Below are positions 48,572-59,578 of a DNA stretch of 64,000 bases, piece by piece. Every line of letters begins with the position of its first letter. Position 1 is the stretch's first letter. The stretch comes from CAVSXS01 sp963767715 (GTDB lineage: Bacteria > Chloroflexota > Ktedonobacteria > Ktedonobacterales > Ktedonobacteraceae): contig CAVYFA010000020.1 of assembly GCA_963767715.1 (NCBI GenBank), positions 1 through 64,000 of the forward strand. Direction: 5' to 3'. The position numbers were made by a program, and so were the translations under genes. Under the pieces are notes generated by a model. That model saw only the letters and a program-made list of their open reading frames with translations, ran no database searches and was not told the origin of the DNA.

Positions 48572-50338
48572 ATGAAGAAGAGAAACCTCAAGGTTGCTCT
48601 TTTCTCCCTGCTCACGATGACAGTTTTGCTGGTCAGCGCTTTTGCGACCGGGGCTGTCTTTGCAAAAGGAACAAGCAATTCGATCAAGGCGTCGGGCAGT
48701 AGCGTTACAGTCTCGTCAAAGAAGGCGAACGCCCCGGCGGCGGTGGAGCATACCGTGAATGTGCACAGCCTCCCGGTTGAGACAAGCAAGCCAGCGGTCA
48801 ATCACACCCAAATACCGCTGAAGGTAAGTCCGGGATTGGCGTCCGCAAAAAAATCTGCTGCGACTAACAAGAATGCCCCAAAGGGTGGCGCGGCCGCAGT
48901 CGATACCTCCTCGCCCACCAGGACATTCAGCTTCAATGGCATGGCCGATTCGGCCAGCATCTGCCCCTACTTCGGCGGCTGCCAGCCCCCGGACATGGCC
49001 CTGGCGACCTCTTCGCAATTCGTCTTACAGGGCGTGAACACCTCGTTCGCGATCTGGGATACGACCGGTCACCTGGTGCTTGGCCCCATCAACTCACAGA
49101 ACTGGTTCGGCATACCCAATCCTTTGCCGGCCGGTTGCGACCCGGCGGGCCCGTTCACGAGCGACCCGCGCGCCTTCTATGATCCTAATAGCGGGCTCTT
49201 CTGGACGGCGGAGCTGCAGGTTGAGAGCGCCGCCTTTGGCGTCGGCGTCAACTGTAACCTGCTGTCCAAGTATTGGATCGCCAATCTCAATTTGAGCACC
49301 GGCGTCATGCATGTCTACGCCTTCGACATGACGCTCGGCGGTACGCTCAACGACGGAGCCGACTACACCCAGTTTGGCTTCAGCGCTTCGACCCTGGCCT
49401 TCACCGGCAACATGTTCAACTTCACCACCGGGAACTACGACTTCGCCGAGGTGCAGGTTGCCAACAAGCACGCGATGGAGCAGGGCCTGCCCGTCACACC
49501 CGCGGCCTTCTTCGATCTCTCCGCGTGCGCCACGGTCTGCGTGACTGTGGATACAGTCCAGCCGGTCGAGACGGAGACGACCTCGGCCAGCGACCCGCAT
49601 GTCCAGTACTTTGTCAACTCGTTCAACAATATGGGTGGAACAGACACCGGCGACCCCTTCGGCAACGACTGCCTCGTGACCGCCTGCAATGGTTTCCTTG
49701 TATGGGACTTTGATCCCAGCAATTCAACATTGATCGGCGCGTTCGTCGGGACTGGGGTCCCCAATCCGACCTACCTCATACCCGCCAATGCGGATGAGCC
49801 GGGGTGCTTCCAGTGTGTCGAGACGATTGACACACGCATCACCGGAACGCCGGTCTACAGCGTCGGTGGAGGGCAGCCGTACATCTCCTTCTCGATTGAC
49901 ACTTCTGTCAGCAACGGCGGGCCCAACGGCCAGAATAACGTCCCGGGCATCTTATGGGGACAGATCCAGGTGACGCATGTTCCGGGGCTTGTCGTTGGCA
50001 ACCTGGCTCAGAGCGGTTATCTGTACTTTACAGGGGACCGCGCGGCTTCCTTTGGCGCGATGATGCAGGATAAGAACGGCAACCTGTTCATGGTCTTCGA
50101 TACGATGAGCTTCAACCTCAATCCGAGCATCGAGATCGCCTCGCGCGCCAAGTCCGACCCGCTGGGGACGCTGGGCAACGTCAAATTTCTCATCAAAGGG
50201 CCGGCTGCGACCTTTGACGTCCGCTGGGGCGACTACGAAGCCGCTTCCTACAGTGGCTTCAGCAGCAACCACGTCTGGGTGGCTTCAGAGTACTCCATCA
50301 GTGGGGACTGGAACACCTTAATCTCGCGTGTCTCGTAG
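48572..50338 (+). CDS. Large secreted protein, WGDY-type beta-propeller-like, paralogue A
   Basis: The 588-residue product has a Sec signal peptide (MKKRNLKVALFSLLTMTVLL, cleavage near AVFAKG), then a Lys/Ser/Ala-rich linker (about 35-125). A long beta-rich domain follows with ICPYFGGCQPPDMALATSSQ (about 145-164), FYDPNSGLFWTAELQVESAA (about 207-226), paired Cys residues and the ending VRWGDYEAASYSGFSSNHVW, then VASEY. The same skeleton is seen in the secreted protein encoded at 54424-56067. ATG 48572 follows AGGAGATGTACT. No enzymatic motif is recognised; an extracellular binding or structural role is inference. Confidence 0.75.
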   Translation: MKKRNLKVALFSLLTMTVLLVSAFATGAVFAKGTSNSIKASGSSVTVSSKKANAPAAVEHTVNVHSLPVETSKPAVNHTQIPLKVSPGLASAKKSAATNKNAPKGGAAAVDTSSPTRTFSFNGMADSASICPYFGGCQPPDMALATSSQFVLQGVNTSFAIWDTTGHLVLGPINSQNWFGIPNPLPAGCDPAGPFTSDPRAFYDPNSGLFWTAELQVESAAFGVGVNCNLLSKYWIANLNLSTGVMHVYAFDMTLGGTLNDGADYTQFGFSASTLAFTGNMFNFTTGNYDFAEVQVANKHAMEQGLPVTPAAFFDLSACATVCVTVDTVQPVETETTSASDPHVQYFVNSFNNMGGTDTGDPFGNDCLVTACNGFLVWDFDPSNSTLIGAFVGTGVPNPTYLIPANADEPGCFQCVETIDTRITGTPVYSVGGGQPYISFSIDTSVSNGGPNGQNNVPGILWGQIQVTHVPGLVVGNLAQSGYLYFTGDRAASFGAMMQDKNGNLFMVFDTMSFNLNPSIEIASRAKSDPLGTLGNVKFLIKGPAATFDVRWGDYEAASYSGFSSNHVWVASEYSISGDWNTLISRVS

Positions 50339-50398
50339 GGTGTCCTGGCCGTGAGTGCGATAGGTGAGCCGCGGTATCGCTACTCGCGAGTAAAACGA

Positions 50399-50424
50399 GC
50401 GGGGGCGCAGCAATGCGCCCCCGC
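50399..50424. terminator. Intrinsic terminator between secreted protein gene and ftsH
   Basis: GCGGGGGCGCA and TGCGCCCCCGC form a perfect 11-bp stem with a GCAA loop. TTCTT follows on the plus strand, and CGTTTTAC on the minus strand a few bases later. It can serve both convergent genes. Confidence 0.8.
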
Positions 50425-50467
50425 TTCTTCGTTGAAAGCCTCCTGGGATACGGCTTCGTCTAGACCT

Positions 50468-52507
<2,040 letters not shown>

Positions 52508-52632
52508 GGGGGTCCTCTCTATTTCAAACAGGCAGCCCGCTCAATAGATCCTTGCGTATGCTATTGCTTCTTGAATACTGTAAAAAAACCGAAAATCACG
52601 TCGCTGCTTGCTTCGTCACTCTTTCGAGGGCT

Positions 52633-52679
52633 ATTATAGCATATCTTAGCGTCCTATCGTAATAACATAAATATTACGA
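52633..52679 (-). promoter_or_regulatory. ftsH promoter (extended -10) with 23-bp palindrome at -35
   Basis: On the minus strand TGCTATAAT (52641-52633) is a perfect extended -10, while the -35 is weak. TCGTAAT, nine bases, ATTACGA (52657-52679) is a perfect palindrome overlapping the -35 position. This layout suits a repressor or activator site. The transcript leader would be about 120 bases. Confidence 0.5.
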
Positions 52680-52732
52680 AGGGTGATAGGGAATAGTTGT
52701 GGGTCACTCTTGCTTATACACAATTCATTCTG

Positions 52733-53449
52733 TTACGGCATGGGTCTGGCCAGCGCTAAACCCCAGACTGCCCTGGCTCCAGCCGCGAAGAGCGGAGCAG
52801 CGCATGCCTCCAGTGTCGCGCCAGAGGTGCAGACATCGTCGATAATCACGAGCGTTTTGCCATAGAGCACTCCCCGGAGCAGCGCAAGGGAGCATGCAAA
52901 CGCGCCCTGCACGTTTTGCCGGCGCTCACCGGGTCCCAATCCAACCTGGGAGAGTGTGGCGCGGTGCCGCACCAGCAGGTGTTCGTAGCAGGAGATGTGG
53001 AGGTTCCGCGCGCACGCTTCCGCCAGCAGCGCCGCGTGGTTGTAGCCGCGCTGCGCATAGCGCTCCTGGTGCAGTGGTACCGGCAGCAGCGCATCTGCGG
53101 TGATTCCGTAGCGCCGGTATGCCTGGGCCAGCAGCAGCCCAAGCGGTTCGGCCAGCCGCGTGTTCCCGTCGTATTTCAATGCCCGAATGCAGGCGCGCAG
53201 CGGTTCCTTATATTCGCCGGCGGCGCGCAGGGCGCTGATTGCTGGCTGTACATGCAGGCACTCCCGGCAAAGCCCCGCCGGCGTGGTCGGTAGTCCGCAG
53301 CGTGGGCAGATGGGCATCGGTAACGGTTCGATTCGCGCGAGACAGGAGGAGCAGAGGACATGGCCGCCGCGCTGGCAGCCCGCACAGCGTGGAGGGTAGA
53401 GGATGTCCAGAAGCCGATGAAGCTTCTGGACATGGTTTCGCGGTGTCAT
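52733..53449 (-). CDS. ComF family phosphoribosyltransferase-like protein
   Basis: The 238-residue product has an N-terminal zinc-ribbon-like part with four CxxC pairs (PPRCAGCQRGGHVLCSSC, CPRCGLPTTPAGLCREC). A phosphoribosyltransferase fold follows, with VPLHQERYAQRGYNHAALLA (about 120-139) and the PRPP-type loop TLVIIDDVCTSGATLEACA (about 202-220). ComF proteins (ComFC/GntX) support DNA uptake in competent bacteria and may act on nucleotides released by import. No other competence gene is nearby. ATG 53449 is preferred to a TTG at 53461. Confidence 0.9.
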   Translation of the reverse strand: MTPRNHVQKLHRLLDILYPPRCAGCQRGGHVLCSSCLARIEPLPMPICPRCGLPTTPAGLCRECLHVQPAISALRAAGEYKEPLRACIRALKYDGNTRLAEPLGLLLAQAYRRYGITADALLPVPLHQERYAQRGYNHAALLAEACARNLHISCYEHLLVRHRATLSQVGLGPGERRQNVQGAFACSLALLRGVLYGKTLVIIDDVCTSGATLEACAAPLFAAGARAVWGLALARPMP

Positions 53450-53656
53450 ATTTCTCAGCAAACCTTAGAGTATAAGCTCACCTTCAGTATGGAGAACTAT
53501 GCCATGGGATAGAAGGAAGAAGAGGTTATGATATGGTGAAGATCTGGTTACGTTTTCGTCAGAACTGGCCAATTTTTGGATGAAGTTCAACAATGTGGGT
53601 GAAAGCGGCCCAGGCTGCCGGGTTGGTACATGGCTTGCTTATCGACTCGTTTAGCG

Positions 53657-54199
53657 CTATTGATGTTTAAACGACTGCACATGATGCAGGTGCGGCGTGT
53701 ATTCAAGGCGCACAAGGTCCCCTTCGCGCAGGTCACCGTACTGTTCCTCCGTGAGGCGGAAGACCATGACCGGCAGCAGGTCATCCGTCTCAAGAGGCTG
53801 CAAGGCCATGCCGTACCATGGGCGCCCGATACGGTGGGTCATTCCGGGGTGTGCCGATCTTCCCTGCCGGATGACGTTCGTTGCTGTTGTGCGCCGTGCA
53901 ACCACCTTGCCCGTCATAGTGCGCTTCCCGCCGCGCAGGTCATGCCAGCCGCCGAACGTCAGGAACAGGGGATAGGGCAGCAGGAGCGAGCCGATCAGCA
54001 GCAGGACAATGGAGCCGATGATGCCGGAGATAAGCGTGTACAGTCCGACCGCCAGGAGAAGAGAAGCAAGCAGAAGCAGTGGCAGGCCGGTAAGCAGCGC
54101 ATGAATAGGGGCGATGCCTGGCCGCCATGTCCACCAGGAGAATGAGCCGGGCGGTGCCGGTGACGATTTGAATTCCCCGCTGTGAGTTCTTCCACGCAT
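53657..54199 (-). CDS. Membrane protein with C-terminal soluble domain, unknown
   Basis: No family is recognised with confidence. The 180-residue product has two closely spaced membrane segments (about 30-52 and 55-80, Leu/Ile-rich). A soluble C-terminal domain follows, with KRTMTGKVVARRTTATNVIR, WYGMALQPLETDDLLPVMVF and LREGDLVRLEYTPHLHHVQS. The last part reads like a small beta-barrel, as in YcgE/OB-like modules of membrane proteins. ATG 54199 follows AAGGAGATGG. It stands alone. Confidence 0.6.
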   Translation of the reverse strand: MRGRTHSGEFKSSPAPPGSFSWWTWRPGIAPIHALLTGLPLLLLASLLLAVGLYTLISGIIGSIVLLLIGSLLLPYPLFLTFGGWHDLRGGKRTMTGKVVARRTTATNVIRQGRSAHPGMTHRIGRPWYGMALQPLETDDLLPVMVFRLTEEQYGDLREGDLVRLEYTPHLHHVQSFKHQ

Positions 54200-54334
54200 G
54201 TTCCATCTCCTTGTTGTTCTCGAAGTTAGTATATCCTATCGTTCAGGAGATGGCGGCCTGCTCTCTTAAGTAGCCAAAGGGGTTATATCAGTACAGGTGT
54301 TACTCGATAAGCCATGTCATGAATACACTAGAGA

Positions 54335-54421
54335 AATGAAGATGCAGGAATGCCGTTACCAGCATTCCTGCATCTTCATTACATCTCGATGAAGAGATGC
54401 GCCGGAGGCGCACTCTTTCGA
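54335..54421 (-). terminator. Two hairpins downstream of secreted protein paralogue B
   Basis: A perfect 19-bp stem (54335-54353 with 54362-54380, AATGAAGATGCAGGAATGC) and a shorter one at 54389-54421 (GAAGAG-TGCGCC/GGCGCA-CTCTTTC) lie directly after the stop codon on the minus strand. The first is followed by TTTCTCT. Together they should end transcription of the gene at 54424. Confidence 0.7.
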
Positions 54422-54423
54422 TA

Positions 54424-56067
54424 CTACGCAGCCGCCTCAAACACGCGAGTTCCCCAGTTGGCGATTCCATCGCCAGGGCCGGGGATATATTCGGTTGCCA
54501 TCCAGATGCCACTGCCGGAAGGATCAGGCACGGCAGCGGAGTAGTCACCCCAGCGACCTGGGCCACCGACCGCGCTAAAGCCGATATCGGCCTGGGCGCC
54601 AAACGCTGCCACCTTAAGCCCACCGAACGATTTCTGCCCGGACGCCATAGTGGTGTAGGCAGCGCTGGGATAGGTGGTTGAGTTAGTGAGGGTCATGGTC
54701 ATGGCAGCCGTGCCATCCGACTGCACCGCCACCGCCGGGTAGAGCAGGAAAGCGGCGTTGGCGACGACATAGCCCTGGTTCGCTATCGTCGTCGTGCCGA
54801 TGTTATTCCCATTGAGAGAAGGCGTCACCTCGAACCAGGCCGCCCCGGAGAGGGTAGTGGTCTGGCCGGGAACGTTGGTCAGCGCCGTATCAAGCGTGGA
54901 CCACAGCTCTCCGTTGATCTCCTGTACCTGCAGCATACGATCATCGTCGGTCTGGATCAGCCCGCTTGTGTTCTCGCCGTAGAAGGCGTTGAAACCAACG
55001 GGAGTCTGCGCGGAGGGCGGGAAACCATAGGTTTCCGAGGAGAGGACCGTACTCGACAGGGTCGGTTTGCAGGTGCCGCTGGTGACGCACTGGCGATTTG
55101 TCATGGCCCAGGCGCCAATGTGACTGGCAAAGGTACCAGAGAAGTCCAGCGAATCCAGGAAGTACTCCGCCGGGACGTTGGTGTCATCGCTAATCGCAGG
55201 CTCAATCGAGAAGGCAACATTGCCGGCAATGTTCAGATTGGCGAAATGCACGAAGTTGATCTTCGAAGCCTCGGCAATCAACTGCGACTTCGAGATGGCA
55301 TAAATCTGGGAACCATTGAATTCCGGTCCCAGGATCGAGAACTCATTGGTGCTGATGTAGATGTTGTACTGGTCGATGCCGAAGAGCGGCTGGTCCCCGA
55401 AGCAGGGGCAACCAGGATTCTGCGAGTCAGTCGTATTAAAGCGGTAGACTTTCCAGCCGCTGGTCGGGTTCCCGGTGGGATTGACAGCTACATCGAAATG
55501 CGAATTGTTGGTCGACAACGTCGTCGTCAAGAAGAGCTGAGTGGCGAACCAGGTATTGGTTGTCGGGTCGAAGTAGCAGCGCACGTCGCCCTGCACGTTC
55601 GTATCGGGAGGCTCGAATACCGGTGGCTCACCAAAGAAAACTGGCAGGGCTTCGGGGCCCTTGACGACTGTTCCATCGGGGCGGTAGATCGTTATAGCCT
55701 CATTTACAGGCTCCACCACGTACCCATTGCCGACGCACAGACCCTGGTCGGGCGGTTCGACATCACCTGCCGGATTGACCTTGGCGCTATCAACGGAGCT
55801 GACGCCGTTGAAGTTGTGCAACAGGGCATTGGTATTACCCGTACCAGGTGTTGCCCCAGGAGGGATTATAGATGACTTTCCCCTGGGATGTGGGACACGA
55901 ACAGGAACAGTATGAGGTGTTGGTGAACTGGCCTTTGCGGTGGAGGCGTTGGTGCTTGCCGCAAAGGCTGATGGGATGTGCCCTAGAGAGATTGCCGTTG
56001 CCAGCATCATACTCAATAGAGCAACGACGGTCACAAGCGAGAGTGTGAGGCTCTTCCTTGAGCGCAT
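54424..56067 (-). CDS. Large secreted protein, WGDY-type beta-propeller-like, paralogue B
   Basis: The 547-residue product has a Sec signal peptide (MRSRKSLTLSLVTVVALLSM, then ATAISLGHIPSAFA) and a Thr/Pro/Ser-rich linker. A beta-rich domain follows with VEPPDQGLCVGNGYVVEPVN (about 107-126), VRCYFDPTTNTWFATQLFLT (about 165-184) and the end motif GGPGRWGDYSAAVPDPSGSG, then IWMATEY. These match the order PPDxxL, DPxxxxWxA and WGDYxAA of the protein at 48572-50338, so the two are paralogues. The role is unknown. The genes are 4 kb apart and on opposite strands. Confidence 0.78.
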   Translation of the reverse strand: MRSRKSLTLSLVTVVALLSMMLATAISLGHIPSAFAASTNASTAKASSPTPHTVPVRVPHPRGKSSIIPPGATPGTGNTNALLHNFNGVSSVDSAKVNPAGDVEPPDQGLCVGNGYVVEPVNEAITIYRPDGTVVKGPEALPVFFGEPPVFEPPDTNVQGDVRCYFDPTTNTWFATQLFLTTTLSTNNSHFDVAVNPTGNPTSGWKVYRFNTTDSQNPGCPCFGDQPLFGIDQYNIYISTNEFSILGPEFNGSQIYAISKSQLIAEASKINFVHFANLNIAGNVAFSIEPAISDDTNVPAEYFLDSLDFSGTFASHIGAWAMTNRQCVTSGTCKPTLSSTVLSSETYGFPPSAQTPVGFNAFYGENTSGLIQTDDDRMLQVQEINGELWSTLDTALTNVPGQTTTLSGAAWFEVTPSLNGNNIGTTTIANQGYVVANAAFLLYPAVAVQSDGTAAMTMTLTNSTTYPSAAYTTMASGQKSFGGLKVAAFGAQADIGFSAVGGPGRWGDYSAAVPDPSGSGIWMATEYIPGPGDGIANWGTRVFEAAA

Positions 56068-56530
56068 GAGGTGATCTCACTTTCTAAATATTGACTAGCA
56101 CTCTACCTATGTTTGCCTAGGAGGTGTCACTACAAAACGACTGCTATAGCCGGTGGTCTGTCCTCTCAGAACTCTCTCTGAACGCCTGAATCGGCTCCGG
56201 TGGTACTTCACGATGAAATAGCGTACGACTCGGTACGTCAAAAGCTAAACGGACTGACCATTGGCACCTTTTCCGTTGCAAATGCTTGGAAACACACCCC
56301 CTTTCCGAGCATGAAGGTTTCAAAAGAACTATAGCACGTCTCCAAACAATAATGATGAGGAAAAGTGCGAAAATTATAAACGGGTAACTTTTCGAATGCC
56401 CTACGGGCAAATTTACGGGGGCCTTTGTCTTCATGTACAGGTAAAAACGTACGCAAGTACTTTCTGGAAACCATTCTGTGATATACTGGGGAAAGTTCAA
56501 ATACCCAGGTCTCAATTATAGGAGAGTTGT
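56068..56530. other. Intergenic region with possible relic of a short inverted-repeat element
   Basis: No gene is supported in these 463 bases. GGTGGTCTGTCC (56152-56163) and CGGACTGACCATTGG (56250-56264) face each other about 100 bases apart and resemble the ends of the cassette at 6697-7722 (11 of 12 and 13 of 15 positions). The remainder is AT-rich upstream sequence of the next gene. Confidence 0.3.
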
Positions 56531-56914
56531 ATGGATGACACCACTTCGACCGATGATACCGGTACTGAGACAGCACAGCCTGTCCCAACTGTAGCGAGCG
56601 AGACGACCGGGACAACCCACCGCCAGGTGTATGGTACGGCGAAGACCGAGAACCTGCGCGACTCCGGCCTCTGGCGTATCATTGTACCAGGTTTCATTCT
56701 TGTTGTCAGTCTCATTATGCTTGCGTTCCCGCTCATTATTTTAACGCCGCTCTTCCTGCATTCGCTCGATCCACTCGCCGCCGCCAATCAAATGAACAGG
56801 CCTGAGACGTGGATATGGATCGTCATGTTCCTGGTGGAAATCGGCATTATCGCCGTGGTCATACGCGGGCTGGCGAAGGCGTTTTTGACGGAGGCCGGCA
56901 ACTACCGCAGATAA
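56531..56914 (+). CDS. Small two-pass membrane protein, unknown
   Basis: No family is recognised. The 127-residue product has an acidic, Thr-rich N-terminus (MDDTTSTDDTGTETAQPVPT), then LRDSGLWRIIVPGFILVV, a membrane segment (about 50-75), a loop with Pro and Asn, and a second membrane segment (WIWIVMFLVEIGIIAVVIRG, about 95-114), with a short basic end. ATG 56531 follows TAGGAGAGTTGT. It is convergent with ogt, 14 bases apart. Confidence 0.6.
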   Translation: MDDTTSTDDTGTETAQPVPTVASETTGTTHRQVYGTAKTENLRDSGLWRIIVPGFILVVSLIMLAFPLIILTPLFLHSLDPLAAANQMNRPETWIWIVMFLVEIGIIAVVIRGLAKAFLTEAGNYRR

Positions 56915-56928
56915 AGGCCGCGTAACGC

Positions 56929-57534
56929 TTACTTTATAGAATCAAAGAGGGCCAGGCGACTCCTCGCAGTTGCCGGGTTTCCGTTTCTCTGAGCGCCGGT
57001 GCTGCCCTCCAATGCCAGCAGCCAGGCCTTCGTCGACAAACCCCCACCGTAGCCGGTCAGCGCGCCGTTGCTGCCGATGACGCGATGGCAGGGTACGATA
57101 ATCGCAATAGGATTGGCCCCGTTGGCCGCTCCGACCGCTCGAACCGCCGTTGGATGTCCAATCACTCGCGCAACCTCAGCATATGAGCGCACCTCACCAT
57201 AAGGGATGCGATAGAGGGCATTCCACACCGCGACCTGGAACGGCGTTCCGTGCAAATCAAGCGGGCAGGCGAACTGTAGATGTTCCCCCGCCAGGTAGCG
57301 ACGCAGTTCATGCATGGCCTGTTGCAGCGGCGCGACTGCTTCCACCTCGATCACTCGCCCGATGTTCATCCTGCGGCGCGTCCAGGCCAGCCCTGCCTCC
57401 TGCGCTGTGCCGGGCGTTCCCGCCCAGCATACACCCCGGTCGGTGGCCATCACCACGCACGTCCCTCGCGGGCTGGGTACGCTGCTCCAATACAGGTCTG
57501 TTGTTTCTGTCGCGTGTAATAGGGTTGCGACCAT
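56929..57534 (-). CDS. ogt: Methylated-DNA--protein-cysteine methyltransferase
   Basis: The 201-residue protein removes methyl groups from O6-methylguanine in a suicide reaction. The DNA-binding part has PFQVAVWNALYRIPYGEVRS (about 98-117), YAEVARVIGHPTAVRAVGAA with the Arg finger, and the active site ANPIAIIVPCHRVIGSNGAL (about 141-160), followed by GYGGGLSTKAWLLALEG. The start is set at ATG 57534 because GAGGAG precedes it by seven bases, and the ATG 21 bases upstream would use part of that site as codons. No ada regulator domain is fused. Confidence 0.93.
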   Translation of the reverse strand: MVATLLHATETTDLYWSSVPSPRGTCVVMATDRGVCWAGTPGTAQEAGLAWTRRRMNIGRVIEVEAVAPLQQAMHELRRYLAGEHLQFACPLDLHGTPFQVAVWNALYRIPYGEVRSYAEVARVIGHPTAVRAVGAANGANPIAIIVPCHRVIGSNGALTGYGGGLSTKAWLLALEGSTGAQRNGNPATARSRLALFDSIK

Positions 57535-57822
57535 GCAGTTCTCCTCTCTTTTCATGATGTGATGAATTTAACACAGTGTTTTGAGGGTTGCAAGTTCATT
57601 GCAAAAAAATCTCTTGACTTTTCGCCACCCTGCCTGTACACTCTAGCCAGATGAGCTAATAGAAGGCTCGTGATGCGTCTGAAAGGTAAATCCTCTCTGT
57701 ATGATCGCCGAGGTTGTTGCCCTTACCGTACTCAGCCGGAGTATGCTTCCCACCTCCTCCCAGTTCCCTAATTTCGCCCGCAACCGGTACCTGGCGATTT
57801 CGAGTGGAGAGGAGGTGAAGGT

Positions 57823-58008
57823 GTGAGGGGAAAACTCCGCGATAAACGTACTGATGCCCGGCGCGAACGCATGAAGCGCGACGTGATGGAACGTCGCCGT
57901 CCACCGAAGCGAAACAATCGCATGATTGCCCACCTCAATCGCCAGCTTGAAGAAGAATATATGCTGGACGAGGAAGAGGAATACGCTCCGGTGATGGCAG
58001 GCCATTAG
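57823..58008 (+). CDS. Small highly charged protein
   Basis: GTG 57823 has a very good ribosome binding site (GGAGAGGAGGTGAAG) close upstream. The 61-residue product is split into a basic half (MRGKLRDKRTDARRERMKRD, then VMERRRPPKRN) and an acidic end (RQLEEEYMLDEEEEYAPVM). No family is recognised. The charge pattern suggests a nucleic-acid or ribosome-associated peptide, but that is a guess. The 267 bases before it contain no other gene. Confidence 0.45.
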   Translation: MRGKLRDKRTDARRERMKRDVMERRRPPKRNNRMIAHLNRQLEEEYMLDEEEEYAPVMAGH

Positions 58009-58040
58009 GAAATTGGGTTAAAGCCCACCGCGGGGTGTGT

Positions 58041-59234
58041 CTACGGTATATCCACCTCGGGGAAGAGGCGGCGCGCGATCACCAGGCGCTGGATTTGCGC
58101 GGTACCCTCGAAGATGTCGAAGACCTTCGCGTCGCGGAACCACTTCGCCAGGAACTGCTTGCGCTCTGAATTCTCGCCAGGAGCAGTGATACGCACGCCT
58201 GCCGCTGTGACCTTCATGACCAGCGCGCCAGCGTAGGCCTTGCTCATCGAAGCCTCTTTCGAGTTGGGTATACGCCGGTCCGCCATCCACGCCGCGCGCC
58301 ACACCAGGAAGCGCGCCATCTCGATCTGCTGGCCCAGTTCCTCTAACTCATCCTCGATCTCGCGCCGTTTGTACGCGGGAAAGCCGCGCGGCAGCTCGTC
58401 GCAGACCCATTCGCGCGCCGTTTCGTGCGCTGCGCGCGCGATGCCGACCGCCAGCGCGCCGACCATCGGGCGGGTCGCATCGAGCGTGCCCATGGCAGCC
58501 TTGAATCCGGCTTTCTTCGTCTGCTCGCGACCGGCGAGCAGGTTATCTTTGGGAACCCGGCAGTTCTCGTAGATCAGCTCGGCGGTCTGCGAGGCGCGCA
58601 AGCCCATCTTCTCTTCGATGCGCCCGACGCTCATGCCCGGCGTGCCCCTGGGAACGACGAAGGGGCGGATGCCCTCGCGCCCCAGGCTCTTGTCGATGGT
58701 GGCGAAGGTCACGACCAGGTCGGCGCGCGCCCCGTTGGTGATGTAGTGCTTGTGGCCGTTGATGACCCACTCGTCGCCTTCCAGCACCGCCGTGGTAGAC
58801 ATACCTGCCACGTCGGAGCCGATGCCCGGCTCGGTCAGCGCCAGCGCGCCCCAATGCAGTTGTCCATCCATGAAAGGTCCCAGGAAGCGCATCTGCTGTT
58901 CGGGCGTCCCCTGCGAAAGAATAGGCGGGGCCGCCAGTCCCGGCCCAGGAATGGCGGTCGAGAGCGCCGCGTCGCCCCATGCCATCTCCTCCTGCGAGAC
59001 GACGGAGAGAATGTTGTTCTGCTTCTCCTCTTCACCGCCAGCGTCCTGGGCCTGCATGCGCGCCTGACCCGCCGCGCCCGCCCAGAAGCGCTTCTGCATG
59101 TTCCAGAAGAACGTTTCGGGGATGTTCTCGGTGCGATCGCATTCGAGCGAGATGGGGCGCATCTCCGCCAGCGCCACCTGGTGGGCGTACTCACGGGCTG
59201 CCTGTTGTGTCTTGCTCAGGGTAAAGTCGATCAT
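58041..59234 (-). CDS. Acyl-CoA dehydrogenase
   Basis: The 397-residue product has the FAD and substrate motifs HWGALALTEPGIGSDVAGMS (about 125-144), EWVINGHKHYITNGARADLV (about 153-172), LDATRPMVGALAVGIARAAH (about 250-269), and the C-terminal KWFRDAKVFDIFEGTAQIQR (about 365-384), which carries the flavin-adjacent Glu region. The ATG at 59234 is preferred over GTG 59246, which abuts the Shine-Dalgarno sequence. It is not adjacent to other beta-oxidation genes. Confidence 0.95.
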   Translation of the reverse strand: MIDFTLSKTQQAAREYAHQVALAEMRPISLECDRTENIPETFFWNMQKRFWAGAAGQARMQAQDAGGEEEKQNNILSVVSQEEMAWGDAALSTAIPGPGLAAPPILSQGTPEQQMRFLGPFMDGQLHWGALALTEPGIGSDVAGMSTTAVLEGDEWVINGHKHYITNGARADLVVTFATIDKSLGREGIRPFVVPRGTPGMSVGRIEEKMGLRASQTAELIYENCRVPKDNLLAGREQTKKAGFKAAMGTLDATRPMVGALAVGIARAAHETAREWVCDELPRGFPAYKRREIEDELEELGQQIEMARFLVWRAAWMADRRIPNSKEASMSKAYAGALVMKVTAAGVRITAPGENSERKQFLAKWFRDAKVFDIFEGTAQIQRLVIARRLFPEVDIP

Positions 59235-59246
59235 CGTCTCTCTCAC

Positions 59247-59578
59247 TCCTCAGGCGGAACATCTATCTTTATAACTCTGATGAAGGTCTTAAATGAAGTT
59301 TAACCCAGAAAGCTTCTACTTACAAGGAAAGGCATATCTGATAGAATGCGAACACTAGAATTTTTGGAAAAGATTGAGTATACTCTATTGGGACAAACGC
59401 ATCGATACACAAATGAGTGTTCTTCAAAAAATCTGGGGGAGTTCTCACCGTAGCGGCCAAGCTGGTTTCTGGTACTCTTTTCCGCGTCACTTTGCACCCG
59501 TTATCGTCCTCGTAGAGCGACCAACTCTGGATAGCGTTCGACACAAAGGTTGTCTGTATTGCTTCAAGGAGGAAGACC
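59247..59578. other. Intergenic region, divergent promoters expected
   Basis: No gene is supported in these 332 bases. A TATACT box occurs at 59377-59382, about 200 bases before the secreted protein start, with a poor -35. Nothing else stands out. Confidence 0.3.
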
